Source of the DNA: Pseudomonas arsenicoxydans
GTDB taxonomy: Bacteria; Pseudomonadota; Gammaproteobacteria; Pseudomonadales; Pseudomonadaceae
NCBI RefSeq assembly: GCF_006438915.1
Contig: NZ_RCZE01000002.1
Span: forward strand, 189,144-253,143
Direction: 5' to 3'
Length of the DNA: 64,000 nucleotides
Shown here: one piece after another, positions 17,164-25,474 of the stretch
How positions within the stretch are numbered: the first letter of the stretch is position 1
How the letters are laid out: each line of letters starts with the position of its first letter
The notes under the pieces: model-generated
Told to the model about the DNA's origin: nothing
What the model saw: the letters and a program-made list of their open reading frames with translations, nothing else
Database searches by the model: none
Translations under genes and position numbers: made by a program

Positions 17164-18051
17164 TCAACTCAATGAAGATCCCGCTAATGCCTTGGCCAAC
17201 CGCTTCCCCCGGGCCCCCGCCGCCAACTCCATCACCGCCTGATCCCGCTGCCACATCGCCGCCCAATGCGGCGACCCATCGGCCAGCGCCTGATCGATCT
17301 CGACCTTGAGCCCCTCGAACTGCGCAAACAACCCACCCAGCAACACATGCCCGGCCGCATTGTTCGGCGCCTGCCGGCTGACTTCCGCGCACCCGGCCAG
17401 CAACGCCAGTATCCGCAACTGCAATGCTTGCGGCCAGTCACTGTCCTGTCCAATGCCATACAACCACGCCGTCATCGCGCTCAATACGTACACATCTTCA
17501 AGGGTGCGGAACGGTTTGACGTAAGCATCCCAGCCATCCCCCGCCAACAACTCGCACTGGGCATTGTCGAGAAATAACCGACCATGACTGATGTCCGGCA
17601 TCAGCGCGATCGCCGGCAGTTTTTCCAGACGCACTCCGGGCTCACCGGGATAGACCACCGCCAGGCTCAGGCGTACAGGGTCTCCGGGCGCTTCACTGCG
17701 GGCCGCGATTAGCAGCCATTCGGCGGCATCACCGGCGGTGACGAAATCCTTGCGCCCGCTCAGGCGTAAATCGGTGAGGCGGGTGTGCATGTCCGCCGGT
17801 CGCAGGCTGCGCTGTTCAGTCGCACACAGCGCGCCGAGGCTCAGCGGTGCGCTCGGCCAGAGCATGCGCAACGCCGCCTGATACCCCACCAGAAACGCCA
17901 GCCCCGGCGTGGCCATCAAACGCCCGCCAGCCACGGCCAGTTCAAACGGCGTCACCATGCCCAACTGGTGCAATAAGGTCACGAAACCTTCCGCCAGATC
18001 TGCGTTGGCGGGCAGGCGTTCGTGGCGGTTCAACAGGTTTTGCCAGGGCAT
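17164..18051 (-). CDS. Acyl-CoA dehydrogenase-like protein, short form
   Basis: This 295-residue protein has an overall acyl-CoA dehydrogenase-like pattern. LTDLRLSGRKDFVTAGDAAEWLLIAAR is reminiscent of the middle beta domain (usually ..GxKxxxTNGxxAD..), and the C-terminal half is helical. It is about 90 residues shorter than typical members, and I do not see the usual N-terminal helical region or a clear catalytic glutamate, so it may not be an active dehydrogenase. ATG 18051 follows GAGGAGCCTCTT; earlier ATGs (for example 18075) lack a ribosome site. It is divergent from olsB. Confidence 0.6.
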   Translation of the reverse strand: MPWQNLLNRHERLPANADLAEGFVTLLHQLGMVTPFELAVAGGRLMATPGLAFLVGYQAALRMLWPSAPLSLGALCATEQRSLRPADMHTRLTDLRLSGRKDFVTAGDAAEWLLIAARSEAPGDPVRLSLAVVYPGEPGVRLEKLPAIALMPDISHGRLFLDNAQCELLAGDGWDAYVKPFRTLEDVYVLSAMTAWLYGIGQDSDWPQALQLRILALLAGCAEVSRQAPNNAAGHVLLGGLFAQFEGLKVEIDQALADGSPHWAAMWQRDQAVMELAAGARGKRLAKALAGSSLS

Positions 18052-18205
18052 AAGAGGCTCCTCGTAGGCTGTCATATAAGCATCACCAAAGCTTAATGGC
18101 GATGACACCGGGGCTACATAGCCTGACCTTGCACAAAACGGCTGCATAAAGAAAGTCGATCCGCTGTAACCCAAGACGGGTGAGCAGCCCGCACGGAGAA
18201 TCGCC

Positions 18206-18961
18206 ATGACTCAGATCGCCCGCATCCGCGACACCGGCAACGACCGCCGACTGCAAGCCGAACGCCTGATCGGCAGCCAAGCCTTGCAGGAAGCCCAGGC
18301 CTTGCGCTTCAACGTGTTCAGCGGCGAGTTCAACGCCAAGCTGAAGGGCGCTGAGCTGGGTCTGGACATGGATGACTATGATGTTCATTGCGCCCACATC
18401 GGCGTGCGTGACTTGAATACCGGGCGCCTGGTGGCGACCACCCGTTTGCTCGATCACACGGCGGCCGGCAGCCTGGGCAAGTTCTACAGCGAAGAAGAAT
18501 TCAGCCTGCACGGCCTGGTACATCTCAAAGGCCCGATCCTGGAAATCGGCCGCACCTGCGTCGACCCGGCCTACCGCAACGGCGGCACCATCGCCGTGCT
18601 TTGGGGTGAGCTGGCCGAAGTATTGAATGAGGGCGGCTACAGCTATTTGATGGGCTGCGCGAGCATCCCGATGCAGGACGGCGGCATTCAGGCCCACGCG
18701 ATCATGCAGCGCCTGCGCGAACGCTACCTGTGCACCGAACACCTGCGCGCCGAGCCGAAAAAGCCGCTGCCGACCCTGGATATCCCTTCCAACGTGATCG
18801 CCGAAATGCCGCCGCTGCTCAAGGCCTACATGCGCCTCGGCGCGAAGATCTGCGGCGAGCCGTGCTGGGACGAAGATTTCCAGGTGGCCGACGTGTTCAT
18901 CCTGCTCAAGCGCGACGAGCTCTGCCCGCGTTACGCCAAGCACTTCAAGGCGGCCATGTGA
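18206..18961 (+). CDS. olsB: Ornithine N-acyltransferase-like GNAT protein, OlsB
   Basis: This 251-residue protein of the OlsB/hemolysin-type GNAT family carries [14 protein letters not shown] (about 33-46), [15 protein letters not shown], and the acyl-CoA/ACP-binding stretch [24 protein letters not shown] (about 113-136). It should transfer a 3-hydroxyacyl chain from ACP to the alpha-amine of ornithine, forming lyso-ornithine lipid. The olsA start overlaps its stop by one base (TGATG), so the two enzymes are made together. Ornithine lipids usually replace phospholipids when phosphate is scarce. Confidence 0.88.
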   Translation: MTQIARIRDTGNDRRLQAERLIGSQALQEAQALRFNVFSGEFNAKLKGAELGLDMDDYDVHCAHIGVRDLNTGRLVATTRLLDHTAAGSLGKFYSEEEFSLHGLVHLKGPILEIGRTCVDPAYRNGGTIAVLWGELAEVLNEGGYSYLMGCASIPMQDGGIQAHAIMQRLRERYLCTEHLRAEPKKPLPTLDIPSNVIAEMPPLLKAYMRLGAKICGEPCWDEDFQVADVFILLKRDELCPRYAKHFKAAM

Positions 18962-19752
18962 TGAGCCGCTTGCGGGTGTACGCGCGGATTGCGCGAGTAT
19001 TGGTGGTGGTCGCATTCGGTTTGAGCATGGCCAGCCTGTTCGGGCTGTTCGAGCGCACGGGCATCGCCCACTCGATGGTCCGCCGCCAACGCTGGTCGCG
19101 GTTTTTCATGGCGCGGTTGAGCAATGCCCTGCCCTTCCAGGTCACCGTTCACGGTGAACTACCCAAGCAACCGATGCTCTGGGTCAGCAATCACGTGTCC
19201 TGGACCGACATCCCGCTTCTGGGCATGCTCACGCCGCTGTCATTCCTGTCCAAGGCCGAAGTGCGCACCTGGCCGGTCGCAGGCTGGTTGGCGGCAAAGG
19301 CTGGCAGTCTGTTTATCCGTCGTGGGTCGGGCGACAGTCAGCTGATCCGCAAACAAATGACCCGCCACCTAGAACAGGAGCATCCGCTGCTGATGTTCCC
19401 GGAAGGCACCACCACCGATGGCCGTTCGTTGCGCACGTTTCATGGGCGCTTGCTGTCGGCGGCGATTGATTCAGAGGTGCAACTACAACCGGTGGCGATT
19501 CGTTACCTGCGTGACGGTCAGCTCGACACCCTGGCACCGTTCATTGGCGATGATGATCTGCTGTCGCACTTGATGCGCTTGTTTGCCAATGACCGGGGGG
19601 ATGTGGAGATTCACCTGCTCAAGCCGATTGCTTGCGAAGGACGCGAGCGTGCGGCGCTGGCGTTCGAAGCGCAGCAAGCGGTGCAGAAAGCGTTGTTTGG
19701 GGCGACTCCGGAGAAGCAACAAATCCCGATGCGACCCGCTATCGCTGCTTAA
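18961..19752 (+). CDS. olsA: Lyso-ornithine lipid O-acyltransferase, OlsA
   Basis: This 263-residue membrane-bound acyltransferase of the PlsC family has an N-terminal hydrophobic segment (VLVVVAFGLSMASLFGLF), the catalytic H-x4-D motif NHVSWTD (His78, Asp83), and the acyl-acceptor motif FPEGTTTDG (146-154). It should acylate the hydroxyl of lyso-ornithine lipid. The start at 18961 overlaps the olsB stop; a longer frame beginning inside olsB is rejected. The order olsB-olsA matches what I recall for other pseudomonads. A REPIN follows. Confidence 0.88.
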   Translation: MSRLRVYARIARVLVVVAFGLSMASLFGLFERTGIAHSMVRRQRWSRFFMARLSNALPFQVTVHGELPKQPMLWVSNHVSWTDIPLLGMLTPLSFLSKAEVRTWPVAGWLAAKAGSLFIRRGSGDSQLIRKQMTRHLEQEHPLLMFPEGTTTDGRSLRTFHGRLLSAAIDSEVQLQPVAIRYLRDGQLDTLAPFIGDDDLLSHLMRLFANDRGDVEIHLLKPIACEGRERAALAFEAQQAVQKALFGATPEKQQIPMRPAIAA

Positions 19753-19762
19753 ACACCTGTCT

Positions 19763-19857
19763 AATGTGGGAGCGGGCTTGCTCGCGAAAGTGGTACATCA
19801 GTCGACATTAATGTTGAATGACACACCGCTTTCGCGAGCAAGCCCGCTCCCACATTA
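19763..19857. repeat. REPIN
   Basis: A forward arm (19763-19791) and a reverse arm (19829-19857) lie between convergent olsA and acpH. Confidence 0.9.
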
Positions 19858-19860
19858 GTT

Positions 19861-20439
19861 CTATGTTGTTGGGTAGTTTTGGGCGAAGGTCTGAAGCTGC
19901 GGGTAGAACAACCTGAAGTCTTCACTCAACGGTTCATACAGCATCCGCAATTCCTGCATGGCCCCCGCCAGTTCCTCCGGCCGGGTCAACCGTCGGGAAA
20001 TCCCCCGCAGCACCTGTTCCAGCACCTCGAACTCCTGATACGACCCCAACCAGTCATTCGCCACCATGTGCGGCGCGATTCTCGCCAGGCGTTCCGGCAA
20101 CTGCGGCTCGGCCGCCAGCACCCTGTACACATCCGACGTGAACAGTTCCAGTGGCCGGTCGGCGTACAACGTCCAGTCCCGTGCCAGGCAGTGGTCGAAA
20201 AACACGTCGAGCACGATCCCGGCGTAACGCCGGCGCGTGGTGGAGAACCGCGACAACGAAATATCCACCAGCGGATGACGGTCGGTAAACACATCGATGC
20301 TGCGATGCAGCTGGATGGCCGCTTCGATCTCCGGCGCGAATTGCCCTTGCAGCTGTCCTTTGACGAAATCGCCATAGAGACTGCCGAGCCATTGGCCGGG
20401 ACGCTGGCCACCGAGATGAAGATGTGCGAGATAGTTCAT
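19861..20439 (-). CDS. acpH: Acyl carrier protein phosphodiesterase, AcpH
   Basis: This 192-residue protein is the typical length for AcpH. Features include MNYLAHLHL at the N terminus, GDFVKG (about 23-28), LHRSIDVFTDRHPLV with its His/Asp metal-ligand pattern (44-58), and LDVFFDHCLARDW (77-89), all seen in this HD-like metal-dependent family. It removes 4'-phosphopantetheine from holo-ACP. It is monocistronic and divergent from pyeR across a 171-bp AT-rich region. Confidence 0.85.
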   Translation of the reverse strand: MNYLAHLHLGGQRPGQWLGSLYGDFVKGQLQGQFAPEIEAAIQLHRSIDVFTDRHPLVDISLSRFSTTRRRYAGIVLDVFFDHCLARDWTLYADRPLELFTSDVYRVLAAEPQLPERLARIAPHMVANDWLGSYQEFEVLEQVLRGISRRLTRPEELAGAMQELRMLYEPLSEDFRLFYPQLQTFAQNYPTT

Positions 20440-20489
20440 GGGCGCAGCTTAGCACTGCACCTTTGGATCTTTACACCCCACGTATCGTT

Positions 20490-20585
20490 ATAACCCGATA
20501 TACCGAATTGTTAGCGGCTCAGAGCCAAATCATATTTGTATATCGCGAAATACCGATTTAAAGTTCGCCTTATCGCGATATAGCG
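20490..20585. promoter_or_regulatory. Likely PyeR operator/promoter region
   Basis: This AT-rich stretch before pyeR holds repeated near-palindromes: GTATATCGCGAAATAC (20538-20553), the perfect TATCGCGATA (20571-20580), and a related CCGATATACCG near 20495-20505. Three similar sites just upstream of an ArsR-family gene fit an autoregulated operator. Binding is inferred. Confidence 0.55.
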
Positions 20586-20610
20586 TTTTAACCATCACGA
20601 GCTCACCCCC

Positions 20611-20913
20611 ATGACCATTAATCTCGACGAAATAATAAAAGCCCTGGCACACCCAGTACGGCGAGAAATCCTGCACTGGCTCAAAGACCCGACCGTTGAA
20701 TTCCCGGACCAGTCACACAGCAATGAGCACGGTGTTTGCGCCGGGCAGATCGATCAACGTTGCGGCTTGTCGCAGTCCACGGTATCCGCGCACCTGGCGA
20801 CCCTGCAACGCGCCGGCCTGATCAGCAGCCGCAAAGTCGGCCAGTGGCATTTTTTCAAACGTAATGAGGAAACCATCCAGGCATTCCTCAAGACCTTCAG
20901 CAACGAGCTCTGA
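20611..20913 (+). CDS. pyeR: ArsR-family repressor, PyeR-like
   Basis: This 100-residue winged-helix protein has N-terminal ALAHPVRREILHWL (11-24), HTH GQIDQRCGLSQSTVSAHLATLQRAGLI (45-71) and wing SSRKVGQWHFFKRN. The canonical ArsR metal site (ELCVCDL) is absent, so it is a non-metal ArsR. Two cysteines (Cys43 and Cys51) sit at the edge of the HTH and could sense electrophiles (inference). Gene order ArsR-MFS-xenB matches pyeR-pyeM-xenB as I recall it from P. aeruginosa, where PyeR represses its own operon. Confidence 0.8.
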   Translation: MTINLDEIIKALAHPVRREILHWLKDPTVEFPDQSHSNEHGVCAGQIDQRCGLSQSTVSAHLATLQRAGLISSRKVGQWHFFKRNEETIQAFLKTFSNEL

Positions 20914-20948
20914 CCCTTTACGTCAGTCAGCCGAAAAGGAATTAAACA

Positions 20949-22115
20949 ATGCCCCTCTCGCTCCTCATTCTGGCCTTGAGCGCCTTCGCCATCGGCACCA
21001 CCGAGTTCGTCATCATGGGCTTGTTGCCCGACGTGGCGGCGGACCTCGGTGTGTCGATCCCCGGCGCCGGCTGGCTGGTGACCGGTTACGCCTTGGGCGT
21101 GGCCATCGGGGCGCCGTTCATGGCGCTGGCCACCGCCCGACTGCCGCGCAAGGCCGCACTGGTGGCGTTGATGGGGATCTTCATCATCGGTAACTTGCTC
21201 TGCGCCCTCGCCGGTGACTACAACGTGTTGATGTTTGCACGCGTCGTCACAGCCCTCTGCCACGGTGCCTTCTTCGGTATCGGTTCGGTGGTGGCAGCAG
21301 GTTTGGTGCCCGCCAACAAACGCGCTTCGGCCGTGGCCTTGATGTTCACCGGCCTGACCCTGGCCAACGTGCTCGGCGTGCCACTGGGCACCGCGCTCGG
21401 TCAACAGGCTGGCTGGCGTTCGACCTTCTGGGCCGTGACGGTGATTGGTGTGATCGCCCTGATTGGCCTGATCCGCTTCCTGCCGGCCAAGCGCGATGAA
21501 GAAAAACTCGACATGCGCGCCGAACTGGCCGCGCTCAAGGGCGCCGGCATCTGGTTGTCCCTGAGCATGACCGCGCTGTTCGCCGCGTCAGTCTTCACCC
21601 TCTTCACTTACGTCGCGCCGCTGCTGGGCGAAGTCACCGGTGTCTCGCCACGTGGCGTGACCTGGACCCTGATGCTCATCGGCCTGGGCCTGACGGTTGG
21701 CAACATCATCGGCGGCAAACTGGCGGACAAAGGCATGGCCGCGACGTTGATCGGCGTGTTCATCAGCATGGCCGTGGTCTCCACCGTACTGACGTGGACC
21801 AGCGTTGCGCTGATCCCGACCGAAATCACCCTGTTCCTCTGGGCCACCGCGTGTTTTGCCGCCGTGCCTGCCCTGCAAGTGAACGTGGTGACCTTTGGCA
21901 AAGCGGCACCGAACCTGGTGTCGACCTTGAACATCGGCGCTTTCAACATCGGCAACGCACTGGGTGCCTGGGTCGGCGGCAGCGTCATCGCCCACGGCTT
22001 CGGCCTGACCAGCGTACCTCTCGCGGCTGCCGCACTGGCGGTACTCGCCCTGCTGGTGACCCTGATTACTTTCCGCCAGAGCGGCAATCCCGAACTGGCT
22101 CCAGCGACTCGCTAA
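20949..22115 (+). CDS. pyeM: MFS transporter, PyeM/YdhP-like
   Basis: This 388-residue major facilitator has about 12 helices. FAIGTTEFVIMGLLPDVA at the start and RVVTALCHGAFFGIGSVVAA in the middle are characteristic of the YdhP/AraJ branch of DHA1 transporters. It lies 35 bp after pyeR and 28 bp before xenB, which suggests one operon. The substrate is unknown; linkage with an ene-reductase suggests efflux of a reactive or aromatic compound (inference). Confidence 0.8.
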   Translation: MPLSLLILALSAFAIGTTEFVIMGLLPDVAADLGVSIPGAGWLVTGYALGVAIGAPFMALATARLPRKAALVALMGIFIIGNLLCALAGDYNVLMFARVVTALCHGAFFGIGSVVAAGLVPANKRASAVALMFTGLTLANVLGVPLGTALGQQAGWRSTFWAVTVIGVIALIGLIRFLPAKRDEEKLDMRAELAALKGAGIWLSLSMTALFAASVFTLFTYVAPLLGEVTGVSPRGVTWTLMLIGLGLTVGNIIGGKLADKGMAATLIGVFISMAVVSTVLTWTSVALIPTEITLFLWATACFAAVPALQVNVVTFGKAAPNLVSTLNIGAFNIGNALGAWVGGSVIAHGFGLTSVPLAAAALAVLALLVTLITFRQSGNPELAPATR

Positions 22116-22143
22116 TCCACTTAAACCTCACTAGGGTGCTTTC

Positions 22144-23193
22144 ATGACGACTATTTTCGATCCGATCAAACTGGGCGACATCGAGTTGGCCAACCGCATC
22201 ATCATGGCGCCGCTGACCCGTTGCCGCGCCGACGAAGGCCGCGTGCCGAACGCATTGATGGCTGAGTACTACGTCCAGCGCGCTTCCGCCGGCCTGATCC
22301 TCAGCGAAGCCACGTCGGTCACGCCAATGGGCGTCGGCTACCCGGATACCCCGGGCATCTGGTCCAACGACCAGGTCCGCGGCTGGGCTAACGTGACCAA
22401 AGCGATCCACGGCGCGGGTGGCAAAATCTTCCTGCAACTGTGGCACGTCGGCCGGGTGTCCCACACGTCGTACCTGAACGGTGAGGCACCGGTCGCACCG
22501 AGCGCCATCCAGCCAAAAGGTCACGTCAGCCTGGTTCGCCCATTGGCCGACTATCCAACGCCGCGTGCCCTGGAAACCGCCGAGATCGCCGACATCATCG
22601 ACGCTTACCGCACCGGTGCCGAGAACGCCAAGGCCGCGGGTTTTGACGGTGTGGAAATCCACGGCGCCAACGGTTACCTGCTCGACCAGTTCCTGCAAAG
22701 CAGCACTAACCAGCGCACCGACAACTATGGCGGTTCCCTGGAAAACCGTGCGCGCCTGCTGCTGGAAGTGACCGACGCTGCCATCGAAGTCTGGGGCGCC
22801 GGCCGCGTGGGTGTGCACCTGGCACCGCGCGCTGACTCCCATGACATGGGCGACGACAACCTGGCGGAAACTTTCACCTACGTCGCTCGCGAACTGGGCA
22901 AGCGTGGCATCGCCTTCATCTGCTCCCGCGAAAAAGAAGCCGGCGACAGCCTCGGCCCACAACTGAAAGAAGCCTTCGGCGGCCCGTACATCGCCAACGA
23001 ACGCTTCACCAAAGACAGCGCCAACGCCTGGCTGGCCAGCGGCAAGGCTGATGCGGTCGCCTTCGGCGTGCCGTTCATTGCCAATCCGGACTTGCCGGCC
23101 CGTTTGAAGGCCGATGCGCCGCTGAACGAAGCACGTCCAGAACTGTTCTATGCAAAAGGCCCGGTCGGTTACATCGACTACCCGGCGCTGTAA
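22144..23193 (+). CDS. xenB: Old-yellow-enzyme ene-reductase, XenB
   Basis: This 349-residue FMN-dependent TIM-barrel oxidoreductase is the same length as, and by memory near-identical to, XenB of P. fluorescens. Visible landmarks are IIMAPLTRCRAD at the first strand, QLWHVGRVSH, GVEIHGANGYLLDQFLQSS, and TDNYGGSLENRARLL near the active site. It reduces activated C=C bonds and nitro groups (nitroglycerin, TNT, 2-cyclohexenone in characterised relatives) with NADPH. It is the last gene of pyeR-pyeM-xenB and is followed by a strong terminator. Confidence 0.92.
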   Translation: MTTIFDPIKLGDIELANRIIMAPLTRCRADEGRVPNALMAEYYVQRASAGLILSEATSVTPMGVGYPDTPGIWSNDQVRGWANVTKAIHGAGGKIFLQLWHVGRVSHTSYLNGEAPVAPSAIQPKGHVSLVRPLADYPTPRALETAEIADIIDAYRTGAENAKAAGFDGVEIHGANGYLLDQFLQSSTNQRTDNYGGSLENRARLLLEVTDAAIEVWGAGRVGVHLAPRADSHDMGDDNLAETFTYVARELGKRGIAFICSREKEAGDSLGPQLKEAFGGPYIANERFTKDSANAWLASGKADAVAFGVPFIANPDLPARLKADAPLNEARPELFYAKGPVGYIDYPAL

Positions 23194-23212
23194 GCATCAG
23201 TCACTGAACTGC

Positions 23213-23252
23213 AAAAAGCCCCGACTCGTGAGAGCCGGGGCTTTTTGTTTTT
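23213..23252 (+). terminator. Rho-independent terminator of pyeR-pyeM-xenB
   Basis: The stem AAAAAGCCCCG/CGGGGCTTTTT is followed by a T-run (GTTTTT), 20 bp after the xenB stop. Confidence 0.9.
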
Positions 23253-23415
23253 AAGGTGGCGTGATCACACACATTCACACCCAAGACACAAAATCCCTAC
23301 AAAATACGGTGCTCGCTACCTGTCATCCTGGCGAGCGTGAGTATATAAAAGCACCCCATGGAATCGGCACCCGCCTCGAAAGTTGACGTTCGCGAAGCCA
23401 ATTACGCATTTTGTT

Positions 23416-24048
23416 TCATTTGCGCAGGCTTGGGCTCAAGCGCAGCATGTCCAGTCCGGTCTCGACCCAACGTTCCGCTTCGGCGTGCAATTGAAAGCTG
23501 TCGGGGGCCAGCAGCCACTGGTACAGAATACCGTCGATGTAAGCGTGCAGGCTGATGGCTGCGCGCGCCGTGTCGAGGTCTGCGGGCATTTGCCCTCGAT
23601 TCACGGCATTACTCAGGGCCAGGCCGATTCGCACCTTGCAATCAAGGCTGGCCGTCAGGCGCTGTTGGCGCAGATCGCACATTTCATCGGTGAATTCGCA
23701 CTTATGAAACAAAATCTCATTAATGCGTCGGGTTTTCGGGTCCAGTGCAACTTGATGAAACAAATGAATCAGCAGTTTGCGCATGCAGCCGAGCGGATCG
23801 AGTTCCTCTTCGCTTTCACTGGCCCTGGCCATTTCATCCAGTGGCTCATGCAAGGTATCCAGCATGGCCTGCACCAGATCGGCCTTGTTGCTGAAATGCC
23901 AATAGATCGCACCGCGAGTCACGCCGGCCAGGGTCGCGATGTCCGCCAGCGTCGTGCGCGCCACGCCCCTTTCATAAAAGGCTTTCTCTGCCGCTTCGAG
24001 TATCTGGGCGCGGGTTTCTTGAGCTTCCTCTTTGGTGCGACGGACCAT
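23416..24048 (-). CDS. emhR: TetR-family repressor of RND efflux, EmhR/TtgR
   Basis: This 210-residue TetR regulator has [31 protein letters not shown] (about 32-59) and the AcrR-type C-terminal ligand domain (residues 80-205), matching TtgR/EmhR in length and composition. It is divergent from emhABC and should repress both that operon and itself, releasing DNA on binding hydrophobic or aromatic effectors. A TtgR-type operator lies in the shared intergenic region. Confidence 0.9.
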   Translation of the reverse strand: MVRRTKEEAQETRAQILEAAEKAFYERGVARTTLADIATLAGVTRGAIYWHFSNKADLVQAMLDTLHEPLDEMARASESEEELDPLGCMRKLLIHLFHQVALDPKTRRINEILFHKCEFTDEMCDLRQQRLTASLDCKVRIGLALSNAVNRGQMPADLDTARAAISLHAYIDGILYQWLLAPDSFQLHAEAERWVETGLDMLRLSPSLRK

Positions 24049-24187
24049 GGCAGTAAAACCTCAATCTGGATGCTTCAGTGATGTCTGAACATCAGCTGAA
24101 TAAAAGTGGGGCGATCGCTCTTGGGCGCCGTCCCCGTCTTAGAATTAAAACCTTCGAACGGCTTTTGTAGCGAATCGGGTACGCAGC

Positions 24188-24227
24188 CAAGGTGTTTACA
24201 AACAACCATGAACGTAAGTATATTCCT
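24188..24227. promoter_or_regulatory. TtgR/EmhR-type operator
   Basis: The stretch GTTTACAAACAACCATGAAC followed by GTAAGTATATTC closely matches the TtgR operator that I remember from P. putida, which overlaps the divergent ttgR and ttgABC promoters. It lies about 90 bp before emhA and 140 bp from emhR. Confidence 0.75.
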
Positions 24228-24313
24228 TAGCAAGCTACTTATCCACTTAGCACCCTATTTTTACCTTTCCACCTTTCTAGTGCGCACTTTGCGCGCCTGA
24301 CCCGAGGATTTTC

Positions 24314-25471
24314 ATGCAATTTAAGCCAGCTGTTACCGCTCTGGTCACTGCCGTCGCTTTGGCAACGCTGCTCAGCGGATGCAAAAAGGAAGAGGCAGCA
24401 CCAGCCGCACCGCCTCCTCAGGTCGGCGTCGTTACCCTGCAACCGCAAACGTTTACGCTGACATCCGATCTGCCGGGCCGTACCAGCGCATATCGCATCG
24501 CCGAAGTGCGCCCTCAGGTGAACGGCATCATTCTCAAGCGCATGTTCAAGGAAGGCGGCGACGTCAAGCTTGGCCAACAGCTCTATCAGATCGATTCGTC
24601 GGTGTATGACGCCACACTGAAAAGTGCCGAAGCCAACCTGCAACAGACCAAGTCGATCTCCGACCGCTACAAGCAACTGGTCAACGAACAAGCCGTCAGC
24701 CGTCAGGAATACGACACGGCAGTGGCCAACCGTCTGCAATCGGAAGCTGCCCTGCAAACAGCCCAGATCAACGTACGCTACACCAAGGTCTACGCGCCGC
24801 TGTCCGGTCGTATCGGCCGCTCGAACGTGACCGAAGGCGCGCTGGTCACCAGCGGCCAGGCCGATCCGATGGCAGTGATCCAGCAAATAGACCCGATCTA
24901 CGTCGACGTGACGCAGTCCTCGGTGGAATTGCTGCAACTGCGCCGCGAACTGGAAAGCGGTCGCCTGCAAAAGGCTGGCGACAACGCGGCGACTGTCAAA
25001 CTGACCCTCGAAGACGGCAGCCAGTACAAGCAGGACGGCAAGCTCGAATTCTCCGAAGTCTCGGTTGACCAGACTACCGGTTCCGTGACCCTGCGCGCCG
25101 TGTTCCCGAACCCGGAACACACCCTGCTGCCGGGCATGTTCGTGCACGCCCAGTTGCAGTCCGGTGTCAACGCAGCAGCGATTCTGGCCCCGCAACAAGG
25201 CGTGACCCGTGACCTGAAAGGCACCCCGACCGCCCTGGTCGTCGGTGCTGACAACAAGGTCGAGCTGCGTCAGCTCAAGGCCAGCCGCACCGTCGGCAGC
25301 CAATGGCTGATCGAGGACGGTCTGAAAGCAGGCGATCGCCTGATCACCGAAGGGCTGCAATTCGTCAAGCCTGGCATTGAAGTCAAAGCCACTGAAGCGA
25401 CTAACGTTGGCGTTAAGAACCCGGCCCCCGCACAGGCAGCTGATAAGGCTTCCAGCGGCAAAGGGGAGTAA
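24314..25471 (+). CDS. emhA: RND efflux periplasmic adaptor, EmhA
   Basis: This 385-residue membrane-fusion lipoprotein has lipobox LLSGC at about residues 19-23, the barrel-sandwich hybrid (SDLPGRTSAYRIAEVRPQVNGIILKRMFKEGGDV), a helical hairpin (about 98-160) and the beta-barrel and membrane-proximal domains. It links the EmhB pump to the EmhC channel. The start codon follows AGGATTTTC. emhB begins three bases after its stop, so expression is tightly coupled. Confidence 0.92.
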   Translation: MQFKPAVTALVTAVALATLLSGCKKEEAAPAAPPPQVGVVTLQPQTFTLTSDLPGRTSAYRIAEVRPQVNGIILKRMFKEGGDVKLGQQLYQIDSSVYDATLKSAEANLQQTKSISDRYKQLVNEQAVSRQEYDTAVANRLQSEAALQTAQINVRYTKVYAPLSGRIGRSNVTEGALVTSGQADPMAVIQQIDPIYVDVTQSSVELLQLRRELESGRLQKAGDNAATVKLTLEDGSQYKQDGKLEFSEVSVDQTTGSVTLRAVFPNPEHTLLPGMFVHAQLQSGVNAAAILAPQQGVTRDLKGTPTALVVGADNKVELRQLKASRTVGSQWLIEDGLKAGDRLITEGLQFVKPGIEVKATEATNVGVKNPAPAQAADKASSGKGE

Positions 25472-25474
25472 ACC

